DNA of 35,897 nucleotides from Candidatus Wallbacteria bacterium (GTDB taxonomy: Bacteria > Muiribacteriota > UBA6191 > JACPRK01): NCBI GenBank assembly GCA_016190005.1, contig JACPRK010000120.1, positions 1-35,897 on the forward strand. Reading direction: 5' to 3'. Made by a program: the position numbers and the translations under genes. Shown here piece by piece: positions 23,752 through 30,543 of this stretch (positions are counted from its first letter, which is position 1; each line of letters begins with the position of its first letter). Below the pieces are notes generated by a model, which was not told the origin of the DNA, searched no databases, and saw only the letters and a list, made by a program, of their open reading frames with translations.

Positions 23752-26700
23752 GTGCTCCAACTCGCGGTTTCATTGCTCGAGAACGATCCGCTCTGGCCGG
23801 ACGCCGGCCCGGCGCTGGCGGCGGCGCTCAAGGCCTCGGCCTGCCACCTCGCCGGCTGCCGCCTGGTCGATCTCGACAACGCCCTGGCCTGGCCGGACGG
23901 AATCGAGGCCTGGAGCCGCTCGCCGGCCTATCCGCTGGGCTGCTCGGTCGGCGGCGGCGTCGCCCGCATCCCGCACGACAGCTCGCTCGGCCGCGAGCGC
24001 GTCGTCGAGCACAATCGCCATTTCCTGCGCGCGGTCGTCGACATCACCAGCGAAGGCTCCGCGGCGGGCTACGACTCCCACGGCATCTCGCTCTCCGTCC
24101 TCGACCTCCCCACCGGCCGGGTCGAGCTGATTGGCGCCAAGACCTCCGGAGACATCGACGAGCGCGGCTACATCACCGTCGCGCAGCTGCTCAAGCGGAT
24201 TCCAGGCCTGGAGCTCGGCACCTCCCTGGTCCTGGTCGCGGGCGCCCAGACCCGCGCAGCCACGCAGGGCGACAACATGTACAGCTCCGCCAACGCGCAC
24301 CTGCACACGGAGCGGATGACGCGCGAGGTGCTGGGCGACGCCCTGAGGCCGGGCGAGCTGGCCAAGGTCCGCGATTCGAACCCGCTGGTCGTCGGCTCCG
24401 AGGGGCCGTTCCACGTCGGCCACAACGGGGACGTCAACAGCAAGATCCGGTGGGAGCGCTACTTCCTCGAGAAGGGATTCCAGAGCGACGCCGACAGCGA
24501 CTCCAAGGAGATCCCGCGCCTGGAACGTCTGCTCTACGAGTGCCTGATGGCCGATCGCGTCCTGGGGGGCGACCGCTGTCTGTCCTGGCTCGTCGACGAC
24601 CTGGGCGCGCGGCGCGTCCTGCCGGATCGTTCGACGCTCGAGGAGCGCGGCCACGTCGTGGAGCGCGCCTTCCCCGAACAGCGCCAGACGCTGCTGGCGC
24701 TGGCCTCGGCGCTTCGTGAGGCCGGAGCGACCCTCGTCACCATCGCGGGCGCCCTCGCGGCCCGCCTCATCAGCTTCGCCGACCCGACCTCCGTCTACGT
24801 CTACGAGACCTTGACCCGCATCCCGAGCCGCGAGGACTCGCACTTGCCGGTCGCCACCCTGGTGCGCGGTCCGAAGGCCGGCGGCATGGTTCTCTACGAG
24901 GACAAGGACGACCCCCAGATGCCGATCAAGTTCGCCAGCAGCCTGGCGAACCTGCGCGCGCAGATCCGCCGCTACGCCGGCGAGCGCCACGAGCGCGTGC
25001 CCGTCGACTACATCACCACCGGCGCGGTCGTGAAGATCCGCGAAGGCGAGGTCGACTACCACGCGCTGCTCGACTGGCAGATCGCGGAGCTGGGCAGTCG
25101 GCCCGACGATCCTCGCGAACCGGCGCTGGCCTTCTTCGATCTCCTGAGCGGAGAGCGTCTGCAGCCCGCGCCAGTCCGCTCGCCCATCATCGACTATCGG
25201 CTCTGCGGCCAGGAGCGTTCCGCCACACTCAAGCCCGTCGGCGAGTTTGCCGGCCGTTCCCGCATCGAGCGCGCCGTTGTCTACGACACCGTCCTGGGCG
25301 AGATCTTGACCGGTCCCACCCCCATCCTCCACAAGCAGATCAAGGCCTTCCCGACCGAGGAGCCCGCGACCTGCGCCGTCGACAACCAGTACGGCGCCGA
25401 GATCCTGCTCTCGTTCGTCACGTTGCTGCGCAACACGCGCCAGCTCTTCGACGGTCGCTTCGACGCCATGGGCCGCATCCAGTCGGAGCTGACGCTGGAG
25501 CCCTCGGCCCTCTTCCGGCTGGACCCGTCCCACATGACGCGCCCGGAGCTCGAACAACTCTTGCGACGCGTCGACACCGTCATCGGACTGGGCGAGGGGA
25601 CCAGCCGCAACGTTCTGGGCATGGCGTTCTCCGCCGCGCAGCTCGAAGGGCTCAACGCCGTCCACATGTCGGCCCTGGAGTCGAACCTGGCGCGCATGCA
25701 ATCGCCTCACGTCGACAGCCGCGCGCTGCTGGCCTTCGTCAGCAACAGCGGCGGCACCAAGCCCGTCGTCGCGCTCGCCGAGGAGACGCTGGAGCGCATC
25801 GGCGCCGACTGGAAGGGCGGTCCCTATGTCTGGGCCGTGACGAACCTGGTGACGAGCGAGCTGGCGCGCTCCGCGTCCCGAAGCCTGGGCGCCAGTGTCA
25901 CGAACCTGCCGTGGGAGAAGGCCGTCGGCAGCACCTACGCGGCCTTCACGGCGCTTCAGAACCTGCTAGCGATGCTGGTCTACCTGCACGAGGCGCGCGG
26001 CCTGCTGCGCCCCGGGCGGGCACGGCACCTCTACCGCTCGCTGGCCAGCTTCCCGGCGGTGGCGCGGGCAACTCTGGCCTACCCGGCGGCGCGCGACGAG
26101 GTGCGGCGGCTGGCGCGCTGGATCGCGGGCAACAACCTCGACATCGCCTACGTCGGGGCGCTCGAGGGCTTCGACGCCGCCGAGGGCGCGCTCAAGTTCG
26201 CGGAGATGATGCAGCACTCCCGCGTGAAGTTCTACTCCGGCGCCTACGAGCAGCACGGCCAGCGGGCCACCTACCTGCGCGCGCTTCGTACCAACCCGGG
26301 GACGCTGGTCATCCTGCACGTCCCCAACCTCGACACCACCATCGGGAGCTGGACCGCCCAGCTCATCCGCGAGGACCGCCCCAGGTGTGGCAAGATCGCC
26401 GTCATCTGCGCCCAGGAAGATGCATTGACTCTGAGGGAGAGCGGCGCCGATTTCGTCATCCCGGCCCCCGAGGGCACCACCGACACGCTCTTCACGGACC
26501 TGCTGACGAAGCTGTTGATCGACAACATGCTGACCGAGGCTACGATCGAGGAGTCGAACCTGATCGCCGGCAAGCTCGCCGGGTGGGGTGCGCGGCTCCT
26601 GGACCTGGCGTCCGCCGAGCGACCCGTGCCGCAGGACCGGGTCGAGAAGGAGCTGCTGCGCATCCGCCGCGAGTTTGCCCGGATGGATGCGGGCGCGTAC

Positions 26701-28365
26701 GATTCGCAAGCGCGGGTTGCGGCGACGCTCGAGATCGAGCGGCAGGCCGTCTCGGGGACGATCGCCGAGCTGGAGCGCGAGGACCGGCTGGCCGAGCTCT
26801 ATCGCGGCGGCCGCCGTCTCAGCGCGTGCGCGGCCGAGGCCCGCCAGCGTGTGTCGGACCTGCTTCATCTTTTGACGGAAGAGGACCTGTCCGCCGAACC
26901 CGAGGTGTTCGACGGCCTGCTCTGGGACCTGGTGCTGGAGCTCTCGGATCGCAACCTCGCCATGCGCGTCGCCGACGAGCGGTTCCAGGGCAATCCGGAG
27001 CGTGCGCGGATGGCCGTGCACTATCAGGGGTTGGCCAAGGTGGTCGGCGCCAACCCGATCAAGCCCGACAATATCGCCAAGTTCCAGCAGGGCTGGGGCA
27101 TCGCCAGCTTCTTGTTGCCGCCCGGGAAGCGCCGGTCACATCCCGGCATCTCGCTGGAGCGGGCGCTCCTCGACGAAACTGGCGGCTGGCATGCCCAGCG
27201 TCGCGAGCTGGCGCGCCTTGGGTTCTCCGCGGAGGACATCGGGCGGCTGGAGGCGTTCGGCGAGGTCGTCACGGTCGGCCGCGCAGTGGCCGCAACGCCA
27301 ATCTACCTGGGCGCCGAGCGCTTCGCCTTTCGCGTAGAGGACGCTGCGGCCCAGGGCTCGCAGGGTCAGCAGGGCGAGCCCCGCGCCTCGGGGGGCCAGG
27401 AGCTGTCGGTCCCGGCCGAGTCGCTGGAGACGCTGCGCCGCGAACGGCGTCCCGTCCTGGTGTTCGAGCGGTCGAACGGCTGTCTGGCCGTGACCGCCAT
27501 CGCGACGGACCCGTTCGGCGATCCCGACCAGTCTTTGCGGGTCGACGGCACCCTGGCAGCAGGCGGTCGGGCTGGCGGCAAGCGATCGGCCTACCTCGAC
27601 TCGCGACAGGCCCTGGTGGATGGTTGGCTCTCGGGTCTGCCTCAACCCGTGCGCTTCCGGGTGGCGGCGCGGGTTGGACCTGCGGATTTCCTGGCCCTGT
27701 CGGAGCGAGAGCTGAGGGATCGGGTGCGCGAGCTGGTCAGCCGCGCCCACATGATCGGCGAGCTGAAGCACCTGGAGAGCTTCGAGGCCACCGGCTTCGA
27801 TCTGCTCGACGCGACTGCCGAAAACCTCGAGACGCTGCGAAACGTGCTGACGGCGGTGCGATCCCTTCGCGGCAGCGCCATCTACCTGGTCAAGCGCGCC
27901 GCCGAGAATGGACGCGAGGAGCATCTGGCCATCAGAGACCCCAGCTCACTGCGCGGCTCGGTCGTCGGCTCTCGATCCGGGTTCGACGACTGGAATCGCC
28001 TGCGCGGGAACAAGAAGATCGCGGCTTCCGGCCGGCGCCTGAAGATGGGCTACGGCAAGGACGGTGCCCCCATCGTCATTCTTCCGGGCGAGGACGAACA
28101 GGGCCGCGTGGTGCGGCTGCTCTTGATGCATCCGGAGATCGACGAGGCGCTGGGCGTACCGGACCGCATCCGGACACTGGGCCGCAAGTACAACCAGATC
28201 CTCAACCACGCCAGCGAGTATGTTGAATGGAGTGACGACTACCTGGCGCGCGTGCCGATGCGGGACCTGTTGATGCTGTCGGACGAGGAGATCGCCGACG
28301 AGCGGATCGTCCCGATGGTCCGCGGCGAGGCCCGGGCCGCGAGTGCCGTCCGGGACGGGAAATGA
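23752..28365 (+). CDS. Giant GlmS-like protein: amidotransferase-II-like, twin SIS, novel C-terminus
   Basis: A 1,537-residue cytoplasmic protein related to glucosamine-6-phosphate synthase (about 600 residues). Residues 64-480 contain class II amidotransferase traces: CSVGGGVARI (Cys64), AGYDSHGISL (like RGYDSAGIAV), AQTRAATQG (about 164-172, like HTRWATHG but Trp to Ala and His to Gln), GHNGDVN (about 222-228, oxyanion Asn-Gly kept) and DADSDSKEI (like ETDTE). The SIS half follows: linker HKQIKAFPTEEP; SIS-1 GLGEGTSRN (about 612) and VSNSGGTKP (about 663, like SQSGETADT); STYAAFTAL; SIS-2 AEGALKFAEMM (about 810) and YEQHGQ (like ELKHGP). GlmS's C-terminal Lys motif is absent. About 590 residues (950-1537) follow that I cannot assign, with helical parts and a C-terminal GYGKDGAPIVILPGEDEQG. 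Cys64 is not N-terminal, so activity needs processing or is lost. An EcsC/TerB-like gene follows. Confidence 0.88.
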   Translation: MLQLAVSLLENDPLWPDAGPALAAALKASACHLAGCRLVDLDNALAWPDGIEAWSRSPAYPLGCSVGGGVARIPHDSSLGRERVVEHNRHFLRAVVDITSEGSAAGYDSHGISLSVLDLPTGRVELIGAKTSGDIDERGYITVAQLLKRIPGLELGTSLVLVAGAQTRAATQGDNMYSSANAHLHTERMTREVLGDALRPGELAKVRDSNPLVVGSEGPFHVGHNGDVNSKIRWERYFLEKGFQSDADSDSKEIPRLERLLYECLMADRVLGGDRCLSWLVDDLGARRVLPDRSTLEERGHVVERAFPEQRQTLLALASALREAGATLVTIAGALAARLISFADPTSVYVYETLTRIPSREDSHLPVATLVRGPKAGGMVLYEDKDDPQMPIKFASSLANLRAQIRRYAGERHERVPVDYITTGAVVKIREGEVDYHALLDWQIAELGSRPDDPREPALAFFDLLSGERLQPAPVRSPIIDYRLCGQERSATLKPVGEFAGRSRIERAVVYDTVLGEILTGPTPILHKQIKAFPTEEPATCAVDNQYGAEILLSFVTLLRNTRQLFDGRFDAMGRIQSELTLEPSALFRLDPSHMTRPELEQLLRRVDTVIGLGEGTSRNVLGMAFSAAQLEGLNAVHMSALESNLARMQSPHVDSRALLAFVSNSGGTKPVVALAEETLERIGADWKGGPYVWAVTNLVTSELARSASRSLGASVTNLPWEKAVGSTYAAFTALQNLLAMLVYLHEARGLLRPGRARHLYRSLASFPAVARATLAYPAARDEVRRLARWIAGNNLDIAYVGALEGFDAAEGALKFAEMMQHSRVKFYSGAYEQHGQRATYLRALRTNPGTLVILHVPNLDTTIGSWTAQLIREDRPRCGKIAVICAQEDALTLRESGADFVIPAPEGTTDTLFTDLLTKLLIDNMLTEATIEESNLIAGKLAGWGARLLDLASAERPVPQDRVEKELLRIRREFARMDAGAYDSQARVAATLEIERQAVSGTIAELEREDRLAELYRGGRRLSACAAEARQRVSDLLHLLTEEDLSAEPEVFDGLLWDLVLELSDRNLAMRVADERFQGNPERARMAVHYQGLAKVVGANPIKPDNIAKFQQGWGIASFLLPPGKRRSHPGISLERALLDETGGWHAQRRELARLGFSAEDIGRLEAFGEVVTVGRAVAATPIYLGAERFAFRVEDAAAQGSQGQQGEPRASGGQELSVPAESLETLRRERRPVLVFERSNGCLAVTAIATDPFGDPDQSLRVDGTLAAGGRAGGKRSAYLDSRQALVDGWLSGLPQPVRFRVAARVGPADFLALSERELRDRVRELVSRAHMIGELKHLESFEATGFDLLDATAENLETLRNVLTAVRSLRGSAIYLVKRAAENGREEHLAIRDPSSLRGSVVGSRSGFDDWNRLRGNKKIAASGRRLKMGYGKDGAPIVILPGEDEQGRVVRLLLMHPEIDEALGVPDRIRTLGRKYNQILNHASEYVEWSDDYLARVPMRDLLMLSDEEIADERIVPMVRGEARAASAVRDGK

Positions 28366-28462
28366 AGCGCCCGGCCGAACCCGGCTTCGCGCACGGCTCG
28401 CCGGCTTACCGGCAAGCGGCAAAGAGCGTGTTTTTTCGCCCGGCAAGGAGGCAGCTCAGCTC

Positions 28463-29530
28463 ATGATCTGGGACAAGATTCCCTGGAAGGACATCGAGGA
28501 CTACCTGGACAAGACCGTCGGCAAGACGTTCGACACGCTCTTCTCGGGGATGGACTCCCAGGAGGACGAGGTCAAGGCGAAGATGGACGCCGACCTGGCC
28601 AAGAGCCGGGATCTGCTTGCCGACGAGATCATCTACGACTCCTGCAAGCGCACTGCGCTGATCGGCGGCGGTGCTGCGCTGCCGGACCTGCTGCCGCTGG
28701 GCGGCTGGCCGATGATGATCGCCAGCATCGGCACCGACTTCACGCTCACGCTGCGAGAGGAGCTGGCGATGCTCTCCAAGCTCGCCTATCTCTACGGCCA
28801 GGACGCCAGCCGCGAGCTGCGTCAGCGCGAGGCGATCGGTCTGCTGGCTGCCGTCAAGACCGGCGAGGGCGAGCCCAAGTCCAGCGCAACGGCCGAGGTC
28901 TCCAAGCTGATGGCGATGATGGGGGCCAAGCACCTGTCGCGCAAGCTGATCGGCCAGATCCTCAAGGAGATCGGCAAGCGCTTCTACAAGCGCAAGCTGA
29001 TCGCTCTCATCCCGGGCGTCGGAATCTTCCTTTCCGGCGGGGTCAATTTCATCTCCACCCGCTCCCTGGGCGAGTACGCCAAGGCCTACTACCAGCGGCG
29101 AAAGACCGGCAACAGCGAGGTCGACGGCATCGTCTCGGAGATCCAGCACTTCCAGAAGTGCTACCTCCAGGTCATGGTCAACATGGCCAAGGTCGACAAG
29201 AAGATCCCCCGCGAAGAGGAGGACCTGCTCAAGGACTCGCTTCTGATGTTCGGCTTCAGCCGCGAGGAGCAGGCCGGCTACTTCCGGGAGCTCTACGACT
29301 TGGAAGTCATGACGCCCGTGACCTCCGACGACGTCCGCAAGCTCTCCGAGGACGACCGCCGGTACATCGCCAAACAGGCCATGGCCATGATGATGGTCGA
29401 CCGTCGGGCCTCTCTGGCCGAGAAGAACTACCTCGACATGCTGCGCAAGCTCTTCGGCATCAACGCCGAAACCGCCGCCACTCTGCAGCGGGAGGTCGAG
29501 GAGGAACTCGGCGCCGTCGAGGAGGAGTAG
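28463..29530 (+). CDS. EcsC-like/TerB-like two-domain protein
   Basis: A 355-residue protein. Residues about 40-215 resemble the EcsC family, with two hydrophobic Gly-rich stretches (ALIGGGAALPDLLPLGGWPMMI at 65-86 and LIALIPGVGIFLSGGVNFI at 179-197) that may dip into or associate with the membrane. Residues about 222-335 resemble a TerB/DjlA-type helical domain: QVMVNMAKVDKKIPREEEDLL and a second AMAMMMVDRRASLAEKNYL, both with the acidic-hydrophobic alternation of that fold. EcsC and TerB proteins are linked to envelope stress and membrane-associated complexes, but the precise role is unknown. I chose ATG at 28463 because AAGGAGG stands 11 bases upstream; a longer frame from 28343 would overlap the GlmS-like gene. 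It lies 97 bp behind the GlmS-like gene on the same strand and may be its functional partner. Confidence 0.75.
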   Translation: MIWDKIPWKDIEDYLDKTVGKTFDTLFSGMDSQEDEVKAKMDADLAKSRDLLADEIIYDSCKRTALIGGGAALPDLLPLGGWPMMIASIGTDFTLTLREELAMLSKLAYLYGQDASRELRQREAIGLLAAVKTGEGEPKSSATAEVSKLMAMMGAKHLSRKLIGQILKEIGKRFYKRKLIALIPGVGIFLSGGVNFISTRSLGEYAKAYYQRRKTGNSEVDGIVSEIQHFQKCYLQVMVNMAKVDKKIPREEEDLLKDSLLMFGFSREEQAGYFRELYDLEVMTPVTSDDVRKLSEDDRRYIAKQAMAMMMVDRRASLAEKNYLDMLRKLFGINAETAATLQREVEEELGAVEEE

Positions 29531-29532
29531 AC

Positions 29533-29588
29533 AGTAGTGAGTAGTGAGTAGGGGGAAGGTAGAAGGTAGAAGGTAGAAGGTAGAAGCC
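29533..29588. repeat. Heptamer tandem repeat array, 8 units
   Basis: Units in phase on the plus strand: AGTAGTG twice, AGTAGGG, GGAAGGT, AGAAGGT three times, AGAAGCC. The array starts 2 bp after the stop codon of the EcsC/TerB-like gene. Read on the minus strand the units have the form CTnnnnn (CTACTCA, CTTCTAC), like those at 2-71 and 29654-29730. Confidence 0.9.
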
Positions 29589-29653
29589 CGGCGCGCCCTG
29601 CGCCTCTGCGTCTGCGGGTGGTGTCCCGGTTCCCTCCGCCTCTCGTTTGACCC

Positions 29654-29730
29654 CTGACTCCTGACTCCTGAAGCCTGAAGCCTGATCCCTGATCCCTGAT
29701 CCCTGATCCCTCAAGCCTCAAGCCTCACCC
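29654..29730. repeat. Heptamer tandem repeat array, 11 units
   Basis: Units in phase: CTGACTC twice, CTGAAGC twice, CTGATCC four times, CTCAAGC twice, CTCACCC. It uses the same words as the array at 2-71 and ends 8 bp before the GTG of the methyltransferase gene. With 29533-29588 it fills most of a 208-bp spacer that has no other feature I can see. Confidence 0.92.
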
Positions 29731-29738
29731 CCCACCCC

Positions 29739-30461
29739 GTGTCCGCACCTCGAACGCGCCCTGCGGCAGCACAGCGCCACTACTTCTCCCGGGCGGCAGA
29801 TTCTGCGGCCGAAACGTTCACGTACCGGCTCGAGTTCGCGGGCAGGAGCTATGACTGGGTCTCGGCCCACGGAGTCTTCTCCAAGGAGCAGCTCGACTTT
29901 GGCTCACGGCTGCTGCTGGAGACCGCCGTGCTCCCGTCCGGTGGCCGCATCCTCGACCTCGGCTGCGGCACGGGGTGCGTGGGCCTCCTCGCGCTGACAG
30001 TAGTCCCGCCTCCAGCCTGGGCCTGTCTCTCCGACATCAGCGACCACGCCCTGGCCTGCGCCGGGCAGAACCGGGAACGGCTAGGCCTCACGGCCAGCGT
30101 CGGCCTGGTGCAGGCAGAGCTCCTCACGGCTTTCAAGACGGGAGTCTTCGACACGGTCCTCTTCAACCCTCCGATCCGAGCCGGAAAGGCGCCGATCCTG
30201 GAGACCCTGGCCGAGATGCCGCGCGTGCTCCGGCCCGGGGGGATAGTCTGGGTCGTGGTCCGCATCCAGCAGGGCGCCAAGAGCCTCCTGGCGCACCTGG
30301 AGAAGGTTTTCCCGGGACGGGCTCGGGCCGTCGCCAGACGAAAGGGCTATCTGGTCCTTCGAGCAGGCGGCCCGACGACCGATGATATGTCGGCGCAGTG
30401 TCCGGAAACGGGTGGAGTCTCTCTTCCCATTGCCCGGCACCCGCCGGAGCCCGTATCCTGA
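29739..30461 (+). CDS. RsmC/YbxB-type class I SAM methyltransferase
   Basis: A 240-residue methyltransferase of the small-domain (MTS) type. Motif I is ILDLGCGTGCVGLLAL (71-86); the catalytic-type tetrapeptide is NPPI (143-146), followed by RAGKAPILETLAEMPRVL, then GGIVWVVVRIQQGAKS and RRKGYLVLRA. NPPI-R-A-G-K and the closing K-G-Y-x-V-L-R are the signature of the YbxB/RsmC group, which methylates guanine N2 in 16S rRNA (G1207 in E. coli RsmC). The protein is one domain only, like Gram-positive YbxB, whereas E. coli RsmC is a tandem. The last 25 residues are unconserved. The GTG start lacks a good ribosome-binding site and sits directly after heptamer repeats; an alternative start a little downstream is possible. 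Confidence 0.85.
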   Translation: MSAPRTRPAAAQRHYFSRAADSAAETFTYRLEFAGRSYDWVSAHGVFSKEQLDFGSRLLLETAVLPSGGRILDLGCGTGCVGLLALTVVPPPAWACLSDISDHALACAGQNRERLGLTASVGLVQAELLTAFKTGVFDTVLFNPPIRAGKAPILETLAEMPRVLRPGGIVWVVVRIQQGAKSLLAHLEKVFPGRARAVARRKGYLVLRAGGPTTDDMSAQCPETGGVSLPIARHPPEPVS

Positions 30462-30543
30462 GGAGTAACAGTACATTTCCCGTTCGCCTGGCCCCTCGAT
30501 TGTCCGATCCGGCATCCGAGGGCAGGCAGGATGGGAGCTTTCG

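Noticed and set aside
23770..25710. 646-residue open frame on the minus strand opposite the GlmS-like gene
   Set aside because: It is a shadow of the GC-rich plus-strand gene: composition is dominated by Arg, Ala, Gly and Val, no domain is recognisable, and the plus-strand frame has clear amidotransferase and SIS motifs.
28366..28462. Terminator between the GlmS-like and EcsC/TerB-like genes (GCCGG-CTTA-CCGGC hairpin, T6 run)
   Set aside because: The stem is only 5 bp and the T-run is more than 20 nt away from it, so transcription read-through is likely.
29533..29730. Heptamer arrays considered as a CRISPR or attachment site
   Set aside because: The repeat unit is 7 bp with no unique spacers, and no cas, integrase or tRNA gene is nearby.
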